A DNA stretch of 54,897 nucleotides from the NCBI RefSeq assembly GCF_003382685.1, contig NZ_QLVG01000048.1, forward strand, positions 1 through 54,897, read 5' to 3'. Shown piece after piece: positions 33,831-41,568 of the stretch. The DNA is from Halorussus litoreus. GTDB taxonomy: Archaea > Halobacteriota > Halobacteria > Halobacteriales > Haladaptataceae. The translations under genes and the position numbers were made by a program. The notes beneath the pieces were generated by a model. It saw nothing but the letters and a program-made list of their open reading frames with translations, ran no database searches and had not been told where the DNA came from. The stretch's first letter is position 1. Each line of letters begins with the position of its first letter.

Positions 33831-33994
33831 CCGTGGCTTCCGAGCCTGCGGACGCTCCGCTCCCGCAGACACCAGGGTAGCGGTTGATTCACCGCACAAA
33901 GCAGGGCCTGGTCACGCGTATCTGACCACTGTCGGTCGCGCAGATTCCTCGATTCGGGCCGAGTTGCGAGCAGCGGAAACTGCGGTGTGGTCTC

Positions 33995-34035
33995 GACCGG
34001 TCCGGCGCGGCCGACTCGGCCGCGCCGGACCGGTC
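33995..34035. repeat. long perfect palindrome (20-bp arms, 1-nt spacer)
   Basis: Arms 33995-34014 and 34016-34035 are perfect reverse complements; the arm is GACCGGTCCGGCGCGGCCGA. It lies 30 bases downstream of the stop codon of the 48-residue zinc-ribbon gene, at a 3'-end position similar to four other palindromes in the window. Confidence 0.88.
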
Positions 34036-34065
34036 AGGGCGCTCACCGACCTTGTTTGGTGTCGC

Positions 34066-34212
34066 TTAGAGCAGCCGAGGATTCGGGGGTTCGATCTCGT
34101 GGCCGCACCGCGGGCATCGGTAACTGCCGGTCTCCCCGTCGTCGCCGTTGAACTTTCGCGTCGGGCCGACGTACCGGCAGTTCGGACACCGCCGGATGGG
34201 AAGCTGTATCAC
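34066..34212 (-). CDS. 48-residue zinc-ribbon protein
   Basis: A short gene with a GTG start at 34212 and a TAA stop. The protein has two CxxC knuckles (CPNC at residues 9-12, CPRC at 33-36) separated by a basic/Gly loop ('RYVGPTRKFNGDDGE', 'GHEIEPPNP' after), the hallmark of a single rubredoxin-like zinc ribbon. It could bind nucleic acid or a protein partner; the role is unknown. An in-frame TTG two codons upstream is the alternative start. The gene is bracketed by two palindromes, one 30 bases past its stop and one 17 bases before its start. Confidence 0.75.
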   Translation of the reverse strand: MIQLPIRRCPNCRYVGPTRKFNGDDGETGSYRCPRCGHEIEPPNPRLL

Positions 34213-34228
34213 GTCCAAAGCGACGGCC

Positions 34229-34282
34229 GGGAGCGGGAAAAGTCGCCCGCCGACGACTCGGCGGGCGACTTTTCCCGCTCCC
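34229..34282. repeat. long perfect palindrome (25-bp arms, 4-nt spacer)
   Basis: Arms 34229-34253 and 34258-34282 are perfect reverse complements around CGAC. The arm contains GGGAGCGGGAAAAGTCGCCC. It sits 17 bases upstream of the zinc-ribbon start and so would lie in its leader or promoter, unlike the other palindromes, which follow genes. Confidence 0.87.
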
Positions 34283-34339
34283 CGCCGGTTCGTGAGCCGA
34301 GTCGATCACCCCGGCGCACGCCGAGTGGGACTCGGAAAA

Positions 34340-34448
34340 CAGCGGAAATCGCGGGGTAGTACGTCGTCCCTAACAGCGGAAATTCCGGTGACGGCGCGGA
34401 GAGCCGACTGCGCCTCCGGGAGGGGCCGCCGGAGCAAAACAGCGGAAA
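34340..34448. repeat. dispersed CAGCGGAAA motif
   Basis: CAGCGGAAA occurs at 34340, 34374 and 34440, with a fourth related copy (GCAGCGGAAAC) at 33970. Two copies continue with nearly the same CGGGGT tail. They lie upstream of the beta-CASP gene within 210 bases. This gap (34283-34547) otherwise holds no gene. Confidence 0.55.
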
Positions 34449-34547
34449 CGGCGGGGTGGCCGGGACGGCCGCAGGTCGGCGGAGCGACCACGCACGAGTC
34501 GACGCCGAGCGCGGGACTCATCACTCTCCGGCCCCGAGGTCCGACGA

Positions 34548-35573
34548 ATGACGGTCCGACGCGAGGACGGTGTCCACATCGAGGCGGGGCAAACCTACGT
34601 CGCGGACGCCTCCAGCGCGGTCGGCGACGTGAACCTCGTGAGCCACGCGCACGCCGACCACACGTTCCGGACGGCTCCCGACACCGTGGTCTGCTCGGCC
34701 GAGACCGCCGCGCTGGTCGAAGCCCGGACCGGCGCGACTCTTCCGGAGTACCGCGAGGGAACAGACGAGGTGACGCTGTACCCCGCAGGTCACGTCGTCG
34801 GCTCGCGGGCCGCGCTGGTCGAGGCCGACGGTGCGGGCGACCCCGCAGGGGAGGCGCGACGCTACCTCTACACCGGCGACTTCTCGGTCCGCGACCGCCT
34901 CTACCTCGACGGGTTCGAGCCGGTCGAGGCCGACGTGCTCGTGATGGAGACGACGTACGGCGACCCCCGGTATCGGTTCCCGCCCGAGCGGGAACTCCAG
35001 GGCGAGATTCGCGACTGGCTGGCTGACAACGACGAGCGACCGCTCGTGCTGTTCGGCTACGCGCTCGGCCGCGCTCAGAAGCTCCAGTGGCTCGCCCGCG
35101 AGGCGACCGACCGCCCTCTGCTCGTCCACGAGTCGATCCGGACGGTGAACGACGCCATCGAGTCGGCCACGGGCCTCGACTTTCCCGCGGAGACGCTGCC
35201 CGCAGGTGACGACCCGTCTCTCGCCGACGGCGCGCCCGACCTCGCGGGCGACGAGATTCTCGTCCTGCCCACCCATCACTCGCGGAGCGACTGGGTCGAG
35301 GAGGTGGCCGAGCGCTACGACGCCCTGAAGGCGGGCTTCTCCGGCTGGGCGGTCGAGGAGTCGTTCCGCTACCGCGGGGGCTACGACGCGACGTTCCCCT
35401 TCTCGGACCACTGCGACTTCGACGAACTGGTCGACGTGGTCGAGGCGGTCGACCCGGAGGTCGTCTACACCCACCACGGATTCGCGGCCGAGTTCGCGGA
35501 CTACCTCACTACCCACCACGGCTACGACGCCCGACCGCTGCTCGGCGACCAGACGCGACTCGATCAGTTCTGA
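34548..35573 (+). CDS. beta-CASP/metallo-beta-lactamase RNA-processing factor (mRNA 3'-end processing-like)
   Basis: A 341-residue metallo-beta-lactamase-fold nuclease of the type labelled mRNA 3'-end processing factor in haloarchaea. Metal site: HAHADH at residues 33-38, later 'YTGDFSVRD' near 106 and 'FPFSDHCDFDEL' near 285 (beta-CASP-type Asp/His). The last His is in 'YTHHGFAAEF'. Expected to act as a 5' or 3' exonuclease or endonuclease on RNA; related proteins process DNA ends. No KH domain is present, so it is shorter than FttA/CPSF homologues. Stand-alone gene. Confidence 0.86.
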   Translation: MTVRREDGVHIEAGQTYVADASSAVGDVNLVSHAHADHTFRTAPDTVVCSAETAALVEARTGATLPEYREGTDEVTLYPAGHVVGSRAALVEADGAGDPAGEARRYLYTGDFSVRDRLYLDGFEPVEADVLVMETTYGDPRYRFPPERELQGEIRDWLADNDERPLVLFGYALGRAQKLQWLAREATDRPLLVHESIRTVNDAIESATGLDFPAETLPAGDDPSLADGAPDLAGDEILVLPTHHSRSDWVEEVAERYDALKAGFSGWAVEESFRYRGGYDATFPFSDHCDFDELVDVVEAVDPEVVYTHHGFAAEFADYLTTHHGYDARPLLGDQTRLDQF

Positions 35574-35664
35574 CGGGCGTTCGGGACCGCCTCTGACTTT
35601 CACCGATGCGGCAGCCCCGGCCCCGGTACCAACCTTTACCACGCTGAACTACCATGTTCGATAT

Positions 35665-36234
35665 ATGCCAGAAGTCGCAATCGTCGGCGGCGGCCCCGCC
35701 GGACTGAGCGCCGGACTGTTCACCGCGAAGAACGACCTCGACACGGTCGTCTTCGACACCGACGAGACGTGGATGCACAAGGCCCATCTGTTCAACTATC
35801 TCGGCATCGACTCGATGGACGGCACCGAGTTCGTGGAGGACGCCCGCGAGCAGGCCGAGGGCTTCGACGCCGACATGCGCGTGGGCGAGGAAGTCACGGC
35901 GGTAGAGCGCGTCGGCGATGGAGACGCTGGCGGCTTCACGGTCACGACCGACGATGCCGAGTACGACGCTACGTACGTCGTATTCGCGACCGGGACCGAC
36001 ACCGACCTGCTCGAAGATCTCGGCGTCGAGTTCACCGACGAGGACCTCGTGGACGTGGACCTCTCGATGGAGACCAGCGTCGACGGTGCCTACGCCACGG
36101 GCGCAATGATCCGGAATCAGGAGTGGCAGGCGGTCATCTCGGCGGGCGACGGTGGCGCGGCCGCGCTCGACATCCTCAGCAACGAGAAGGGCGAGCACTT
36201 CCACGACTTCGACGTGCCCGAGGACGCGGAGTAA
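35665..36234 (+). CDS. half-size FAD-binding oxidoreductase (thioredoxin-reductase-like)
   Basis: A 189-residue flavoprotein. The Rossmann FAD motif 'VAIVGGGPAGLSAGL' is at residues 4-18, followed by 'FDTDETWMHKAHLFNYLGI', 'FATGTDTDLL' and 'DGAYATGAMIRNQEWQAVISAGDG', which resembles the FAD domain of thioredoxin reductase. The NADPH domain and the CxxC redox pair are missing. It is therefore not a conventional thioredoxin reductase and may use another electron partner. Start ATG at 35665. Convergent with the lipoprotein gene downstream, which ends 28 bases away. Confidence 0.87.
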   Translation: MPEVAIVGGGPAGLSAGLFTAKNDLDTVVFDTDETWMHKAHLFNYLGIDSMDGTEFVEDAREQAEGFDADMRVGEEVTAVERVGDGDAGGFTVTTDDAEYDATYVVFATGTDTDLLEDLGVEFTDEDLVDVDLSMETSVDGAYATGAMIRNQEWQAVISAGDGGAAALDILSNEKGEHFHDFDVPEDAE

Positions 36235-36235
36235 G

Positions 36236-36287
36236 TTCAGAATCGCTCGCGAAGCACGTCCTTCAGAACCGCTCGCGAAGCACGCTC
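36236..36287. repeat. 26-bp tandem duplication at the 3' end of the lipoprotein gene
   Basis: TTCAGAA-CGCTCGCGAAGCACG at 36236-36261 is repeated, with few differences, at 36262-36287. The second copy encodes the last seven residues and stop codon of the minus-strand lipoprotein gene (VLRERF then TGA). The first duplicates them just past the stop and would encode an equivalent VLRERF-stop. Confidence 0.85.
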
Positions 36288-37618
36288 TTGACCTCGGAAC
36301 TCGTGGTCGGCGACGCGCGCGCCATCGCCCCGATCAGCACGTAAAGGCCGAGCTCCCGGTCGAGCCACGCGACCGAGACCTCGTCGTCGTCCGCGTAACC
36401 ACCGAGTTCGTCCTCGACGTACTCGAAGTCGCCGCTGATCGCCGCGACGAGCCGGAGGGTCAGTTCGTCGCCGGATTCCACGGCCTCTTCGACAGCCTCG
36501 AACGCTCGCTCTCGAATCCTGCGCACGTCCTCGCTACTCTCGACGGTGACGTGCTCGTCGTTCGCGACGCGCTCGCGCAGCGACTCGAACGCTTCCATCC
36601 GGACCAGCGTCTCGTGAGCCGACAGGACGACGCTGGCGCGCCGTCCGGTCGCCCGCTCCTCGTCGATCCCGTCGGCGTATTCGAACCCGCGATACAGGTC
36701 CTCGAGCGCGACCGCCACGGGCGTCCCCTCGATATCGCGGTCGACGAACGACGAGGCATCGCCGGGGTCGCCGTCCGGGAGCGACGCCCGCCGGTCGTCG
36801 AGTGTCGCGGTCAAGTCTTCCCCGGCGGCTTGGAGTCCGTCGCGAACGTCGCGGGGGTCGTCCAGCGAGTCGGCGTACCGCTCGAACACGTACTCGGCGT
36901 CGTCGAGCGCGGCCCGCGCCTCCCCGATTCGGCCCGCGAGTTCGGCCACGGTCGTCGGGTCCTCCGGCATGGCGCGGCTTCGCTCGGCCGCGCCCCTGGA
37001 TCTGCCGACGGCGTACGCGACCAGTTCCTCGACTTGCCCGTGAGCCAGCACCGTGCGGACGGGCTCACTGCCGACGTAGCGCCACTGGTGGCGGAACGCG
37101 TCGATATCGTCGCGGAGGTCGGGAACCGTGTCCAGCACGTCGGCGCGGGTCAGCCCGTCGTCGATGGCCTCCCATCCGGCGGCGACGCCGCGTGCGTTTC
37201 CGCGAGCGTCGCGGAGCCGAACCATCGTCTCCGCGTCCGTCGGCGCGTCGCGTGCGTCGTCGAGTTCGGCGGACGCGTCCTCGTATCGTCGCGAGAGCTC
37301 GTCGCGGATCGCCCCGTTGGGGATCTCCTCGTCGTCGAACGGCGCGGGCACCGACGAGAGGAGATCCCGTGCGTGGTCGGCCGACGCGTCGAGGTGCGAC
37401 TGCTCGACGTCGACCGGCAGCGTCTCGGCCACGGTCGGTGGGTCGGCCGAGAGCGCGTCCGCGAACGCTTCCCCGTCGATTTTGGGCGGCTCGTCCTCTG
37501 AGGAGAGACCGAACTCGTTGCAGCCCGCGAGGCTGGCGGCCCCGGCGAGCGCGAGGAACCCCCGTCGGGTCGCGCTGGTCGGTCCACGGCGTCTTCCATT
37601 CGACCGGCCCTCCGTCAT
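36263..37618 (-). CDS. exported lipoprotein, helical, unknown function
   Basis: A 451-residue protein with a twin-arginine motif ('SATRRGFLALAGAASLAGC', lipobox Cys33), so an extracellular lipid-anchored protein. The rest is almost entirely helical, acidic and rich in Ala/Arg/Glu, with long amphipathic stretches ('RDELSRRYEDASAELDDARD', 'DLTATLDDRRASLPDGD') and no recognised motif. It may be a surface coiled-coil or binding protein. The ATG at 37618 gives a proper signal. It follows the next lipoprotein gene by 13 bases, so the two probably form an operon. Confidence 0.82.
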   Translation of the reverse strand: MTEGRSNGRRRGPTSATRRGFLALAGAASLAGCNEFGLSSEDEPPKIDGEAFADALSADPPTVAETLPVDVEQSHLDASADHARDLLSSVPAPFDDEEIPNGAIRDELSRRYEDASAELDDARDAPTDAETMVRLRDARGNARGVAAGWEAIDDGLTRADVLDTVPDLRDDIDAFRHQWRYVGSEPVRTVLAHGQVEELVAYAVGRSRGAAERSRAMPEDPTTVAELAGRIGEARAALDDAEYVFERYADSLDDPRDVRDGLQAAGEDLTATLDDRRASLPDGDPGDASSFVDRDIEGTPVAVALEDLYRGFEYADGIDEERATGRRASVVLSAHETLVRMEAFESLRERVANDEHVTVESSEDVRRIRERAFEAVEEAVESGDELTLRLVAAISGDFEYVEDELGGYADDDEVSVAWLDRELGLYVLIGAMARASPTTSSEVKSVLRERF

Positions 37619-37631
37619 CGTTCGCCCTCTG

Positions 37632-38360
37632 TCATCGTTCGTCCTCCGTCGTGGTGTCGCTCGTTTCGGAGTCGGTCGTCTCGGTGGCGCTCGTCGCCGG
37701 GCCGAGGTTCGGCGGTTCGGTCGTGGTTCCGTTCTCGCGCTCGCGAATGCGCCGACGCTCGTCACAGCCGCGACTGCTCCATCCCGAGCCGTGGCTCGAC
37801 ACGCGGTCGGGGTCGAGCATGTCCGGGATGCGGATGAGCCACGAGACGCCGTCGCGCTCGTCGACGCGACAGTCGGTGTCGGCGTCCCGGTAGCGACCGC
37901 CGAACTGCGTCTCGACCTCCGTGGCCGACCACGCGACGTAGCAGAGTTCGGGCGACCGACACTCCTCGACGCTCCGGGACTCGACGTAGAGCGTCTCGGC
38001 TTCGAAGTCGGTGTCGGAGACGAACTCCCGGGCCTCGCCCGCCCCGTCGACGTCGGCGATGCCGAGGCGCTCGGCGACCGATGCGGACGCGACGAGGCCG
38101 CGCGAGCGCGCACGTTCCGGTCGACCAGCAGTCGTGGACTCGGTCGCGGTCTCGTCTTCGTCGCGAGGGAGCCACACCGGCGGTTGCTCGTCAGGGGCGC
38201 GCAGGTCGACCCTGTCGGGATCCCTCTCGACGTTCTCGCCGCGGGGGCTTCCGGGCGGGGCGTCCGAGGAGTCGCTCACCGACGACCGGCTACAGCCGGC
38301 GAGTCCTGTCAGGAGTGCGGCCGCTCCGCTGAGGAGTCGCCGCCGCGTTCGGGGGACCAT
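37632..38360 (-). CDS. exported lipoprotein, unknown function
   Basis: A 242-residue lipoprotein: 'RTRRRLLSGAAALLTGLAGC' signal with Cys23 as the lipidation site, then an acidic Ser/Pro/Asp-rich linker, a globular middle ('LYVESRSVEECRSPELCYVAW' in two adjoining parts, with Cys residues that could pair, and 'GGRYRDADTDCRVDERDG'), and a Thr/Glu-rich tail (about 215-242). Its TGA lies 13 bases upstream of the start of the helical lipoprotein gene. The two are probably co-transcribed from the promoter upstream of 38360. Confidence 0.8.
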   Translation of the reverse strand: MVPRTRRRLLSGAAALLTGLAGCSRSSVSDSSDAPPGSPRGENVERDPDRVDLRAPDEQPPVWLPRDEDETATESTTAGRPERARSRGLVASASVAERLGIADVDGAGEAREFVSDTDFEAETLYVESRSVEECRSPELCYVAWSATEVETQFGGRYRDADTDCRVDERDGVSWLIRIPDMLDPDRVSSHGSGWSSRGCDERRRIRERENGTTTEPPNLGPATSATETTDSETSDTTTEDER

Positions 38361-38802
38361 ACTGGGTAACCCGAATGACAGCCCATTAATTTTTTCGAGT
38401 CCTCGGCACGGATAGGGGGTTCCGGAGATTGGAACGTTCGACGCGGGTGACATTGTCTCACAGAGGTAACGGTAGGCGGAGTTTCACTTCCCGGCTCCGG
38501 CGGGGGGTCAGGGAGTCATTACTTGCCCGTGGCGACGGACCGCCCTCGACAGGAACGCGGAACCCGGAAAACGCTCGGCTTGCCAGTGACCGGGGGGAGA
38601 AACTACCCTCGCAGAGGGGGACGAATCGTCCCATGAACCGGTTTGAAAGGTATGAACGATTCGTGAACCGTCGGCGGAATCGGAACATCGGGACGTAAAC
38701 CCGCGTTGACGTGTTCCGAAACGGTTCGAATGAGCGGAACGCGGTTCAACCGAGTTACCGCTTGATGTGGGTGGACCGGCAGTGTACTGACGGGGAGAAA
38801 AA
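38361..38802. other. intergenic spacer without a recognised gene
   Basis: A 442-base gap between the divergent lipoprotein operon and the zinc beta-ribbon gene. 'CATTAATTTTTT' at about 38384-38395 is the probable TATA/promoter area for the lipoprotein operon. A 21-codon reading frame at 38634-38699 encodes a very basic peptide (MNRFERYERFVNRRRNRNIG), which I cannot support as a gene. No repeat family member or long palindrome is present. Confidence 0.5.
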
Positions 38803-39003
38803 ATGGCTACGAAAAACTCCACGTTCACGGAGACCATCGAGGAGTGCGAGTCCTGTGGACAACAGACGCCACACGACGTTCGCATCGAGATCCAGACCGA
38901 GAGCACGAAGACGGAGAACACGGAGTTCTCTCGCGAACCGTACCGAGTCACCGAGTGCGAGGAATGTGGAACGACCGAGAACAAGCGGATGAACAACGCC
39001 TGA
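38803..39003 (+). CDS. small zinc beta-ribbon protein
   Basis: A 66-residue protein with two CxxC pairs (CESC at 15-18 and CEEC at 52-55) flanking a polar, Thr/Glu-rich loop, consistent with a zinc beta-ribbon. Highly acidic, cytoplasmic, no membrane segment. It matches the pattern of a conserved haloarchaeal family (DUF7835-like by recollection). The role is unknown, though such ribbons often bind nucleic acid or ribosomal partners. ATG at 38803 follows a purine-rich GGGGAGAAAAA leader. Transcribed alone. Confidence 0.82.
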   Translation: MATKNSTFTETIEECESCGQQTPHDVRIEIQTESTKTENTEFSREPYRVTECEECGTTENKRMNNA

Positions 39004-39130
39004 AGCCGTTTTCCGTCGGGCGAATCGAGCACCGAGGAGCTTTTTCGGGTCGCCGTGTCGGCAGTGGCGGCAGTGTTACCAGCGTCAGCGATATCGCGAC
39101 CGCCGGAAAATACGTATCGCGGTATAGGAT

Positions 39131-40480
39131 TTACTCCTGCTCGAACGCGTCGGCCAACTCCGAGCGCATGAACTCCCGGCGGACCTTCCGGGCGCGCTCC
39201 TCCGAGAGGTAGTTCGACAGTACGACGCGGGGATCGTCGCTGCCCTGCTCGGCCGCGATGTCCTCCAGTCCCTCCAGCACGGCTTCCAGCGCCGAGGTGT
39301 AGGTGTCGTACCAGTACCGGCGACAGAGCTGTGGGCTCGGCCGCTCGCCCTCAATTTCCGCCGGAAGGTCGGCCCGCTCGGCGAGTTCCCGGAACCACGA
39401 CCAGATCGTCTCCCGGGTGGCGTGAGCTTTCGCGCCTTGTTCGGTGGGAAACAGGTGGCCCGACCACTCCTCGCGGGCCGCGAGTTCGTCGAGTCTGTCG
39501 TCGAGCGCGTCGAGGCCGTACACCACGTTCACCTCGCCGGGGCCGTTCTTCCGCTCCGCGAAGGTGACGTACGGCACTTCGTCGTCGGCAACGTCGCGGA
39601 CGAACTGCGAGACGTGGAGGCTCGCGACCTCGTTGGCTCGCAGGCCCCACGCGGCGAGCGCGACCACGAGCAGGCGCTCGCGCGGGCTCTCGGCCGCTCG
39701 AACGAGCGCGCGGACGTGCTCGGGCGCGAGCGGCGAGGGGTCCGAGTCGTCGGCCTGCCAGCGGAACTCCTCGTGGAGTCCCGTCGCGGGGTTGACCGCG
39801 GCGAGGCGACGCCCGACGAGGTGCTGGTACCAGCTGTCGACGACGCTCCGAACGCGAGTCTTGGTTCTGGCGTGGTAGTCCCGACCGTTCAGCCAGTCGA
39901 ACGCCGCATAGCACGCGCCGACCGCCTCGTGGGTCGGCGTTTCGGCGTCGATGGCGACCGGCGACAGCAGGTCGTCCTCGCCGTTGGCTTCGCGATACGC
40001 GCGCACGTAGAGATTCAAGCGGCGGCGCTTGGTCTCGATGGTCGACCGGCTGACCGCGTGGCGGGTCCGCCGCCGGTCGAGGAACGTCTCCAGCGCGTCG
40101 CGGGTGTCGGGGTCGTCGGTCGCCCAGTCGTACCCCGATTTGCCGCCGAGTCCGAGGTCCTCGCGCCAGAACTCGCCGAACGACCGGTCGTGGTGACGCC
40201 GGAGCGCGGCCAGAAACGCCCGCAGGCCCTCCTCGCGGAACCACTGGTGGCTGGGTCGGTCCGTCTCGGGGTCGCAACCCTCGGCTTCCAGACGGGGCGC
40301 GATCACCTCCCAGTAGAGTTCCCGGAACTCGTCCAGCGAGCAGGTCGTCCAGCGCACGCCCGCGAACGGGTCGCCGGTGGCGTTCGAGTCTTCCGAGTCC
40401 GAATTCGAGTCCGGTTCAGACCGCGAATCTGGGCTGCCGGCCGCGTCCGAATCCGAGTGGTCGGTCTCGGTCGCGGTCAC
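39131..40480 (-). CDS. tyrosine recombinase/integrase-like protein
   Basis: A 449-residue protein with an acidic Ser/Asp-rich N-tail (1-45), an N-terminal DNA-binding (SAM-like) region (about 60-230) and a C-terminal catalytic domain. 'WGLRANEVASLH' near residue 280 carries the first Arg. 'SPQLCRRYWYDTY' corresponds to the HxxR box, but the usual His is Gln. 'VVLSNYLSEERARKV' near the end likely carries the nucleophilic Tyr. The altered His box makes full recombinase activity uncertain. GTG start at 40480. No attachment site, tRNA or other phage genes are seen nearby. Confidence 0.8.
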   Translation of the reverse strand: MTATETDHSDSDAAGSPDSRSEPDSNSDSEDSNATGDPFAGVRWTTCSLDEFRELYWEVIAPRLEAEGCDPETDRPSHQWFREEGLRAFLAALRRHHDRSFGEFWREDLGLGGKSGYDWATDDPDTRDALETFLDRRRTRHAVSRSTIETKRRRLNLYVRAYREANGEDDLLSPVAIDAETPTHEAVGACYAAFDWLNGRDYHARTKTRVRSVVDSWYQHLVGRRLAAVNPATGLHEEFRWQADDSDPSPLAPEHVRALVRAAESPRERLLVVALAAWGLRANEVASLHVSQFVRDVADDEVPYVTFAERKNGPGEVNVVYGLDALDDRLDELAAREEWSGHLFPTEQGAKAHATRETIWSWFRELAERADLPAEIEGERPSPQLCRRYWYDTYTSALEAVLEGLEDIAAEQGSDDPRVVLSNYLSEERARKVRREFMRSELADAFEQE

Positions 40481-41020
40481 GCGCCGGTCCCTCCCACGCG
40501 TTCTCCGCGTCGTGTTTCAGATGCGCCGCGAGAGCCGGGGAGAAGCGGTCTCACTCCGCGCACCCGGATATTCAAGCAGGGCATAATCCACCTACTCGGC
40601 TCTTCTGTCTTATCAGTTATGGTTCCGTGGAGATAACGGTCCGCTGTGGCCTGTTAGACCCACGGAATATCGGCGGCCTACTGGCACGCAGAAGGTAAAT
40701 CACATAGCGATATACAAAATGGCTGGCGTGGGACGGTGAGACTCCAGAGGAGTTAGCAGGTCTGTAATGCGTGAATTTGACCGATTCGATCAGCGGATAC
40801 TGCCTCAGATTGTTCTCCGTACGGCCATTCTTGATATACTTCCAACTATGGAGGCGAATTTTTGAGACTTCCAGCAGTGTAGCCACTCAGGCAACCGCTA
40901 ACACGAATAGAGCACCTCACTACCCAATACCTGTTCTTGGGTTACCCGATCCGAAGACTCGTCATCCATATTGGGAACAACCAGAGACGATTTCAAAAAA
41001 GCGGGCTGTTTGAACGTGAT
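40481..41020. other. AT-rich spacer with only short unsupported frames
   Basis: Notably lower in GC than the neighbouring genes. An ATG at 40767 opens 32 codons (MREFDRFDQRILPQIVLRTA and onward, ending in ANF), and two other frames of 80-89 codons overlap it, but none resembles a known protein. The region lies directly upstream of the integrase gene. It may be debris of a mobile element, but no transposase or inverted repeat was recognised. Confidence 0.4.
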
Positions 41021-41287
41021 TCATCTGGACTCCTCATCTGCGACCGGCCCGAGGTACTCCCAGTGAGTGTCGTCTGTTCCGTCGGGTCTCGGTTCGTGTT
41101 GAATCCGATAGAGGATGTCTCGTGAATCACCATCTTCCGATGTTTCGGTGACTTTAACGAGGACGTGTTCTGGAGATGAGTCGGTTATTTCGTAGTCCAA
41201 CACACCGTCACGTGCGTCCAACTCTTCGTTCACTGCTCGCTTCAAATCGAAATCGTTCCCGTTACCACCGACCGGGGAAGGAACCAT
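41021..41287 (-). CDS. small acidic conserved hypothetical protein
   Basis: An 88-residue acidic cytoplasmic protein: 'FDLKRAVNEELDARDGVLDY' (about 13-32), then a beta-rich stretch ('HVLVKVTETSEDGDSRDILY') and a Trp-containing end ('DTHWEYLGPVADEES'). I do not recognise a named domain. Base composition is a little AT-richer than average but codons fit. It is divergent from the oxidase gene at 41569 across a region with 22-bp direct repeats. Start ATG at 41287. Confidence 0.65.
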   Translation of the reverse strand: MVPSPVGGNGNDFDLKRAVNEELDARDGVLDYEITDSSPEHVLVKVTETSEDGDSRDILYRIQHEPRPDGTDDTHWEYLGPVADEESR

Positions 41288-41391
41288 ACTGGTAGTTTCT
41301 CCCGGAGTGTATTGAATCCCGGACCCTCAAACGATACGTGGCCGTCCTAGAAGGTGATTTGCCATCACTATCATAACTACTGTCGTATGCA

Positions 41392-41434
41392 GTGAGGCTA
41401 GTAGTCTCAACCGGTGAGGCTAGTGGTCTCAACT
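41392..41434. promoter_or_regulatory. two 21-bp direct repeats upstream of the oxidase gene
   Basis: GTGAGGCTAGTAGTCTCAAC at 41392 and GTGAGGCTAGTGGTCTCAAC at 41414 differ at one base and are spaced exactly 22 bases apart, two helical turns. They lie in the spacer between the small hypothetical and subunit I. The placement and periodicity suggest tandem binding sites for a regulator. Confidence 0.7.
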
Positions 41435-41568
41435 TCTCACTGGCGTGGCGGGGGCGAGTAGCGGTGGCGGAAGGGCTGAACTGCGGCCACGTGGGAATTC
41501 CAGCAGTGAAACCTCGATCGAACATGTGCCGGACAACTTCGATGGGGGTTCGAGGACAACGCGGTCGC

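Noticed and set aside
38634-38699. 21-codon basic peptide frame
   Set aside because: Too short, with no promoter or ribosome-binding context and no homologue recognised.
40617-41013. Two overlapping 80-89 codon frames and a 32-codon frame in the AT-rich spacer
   Set aside because: None resembles a known family, they overlap on both strands, and composition is unlike nearby genes. Kept as noncoding.
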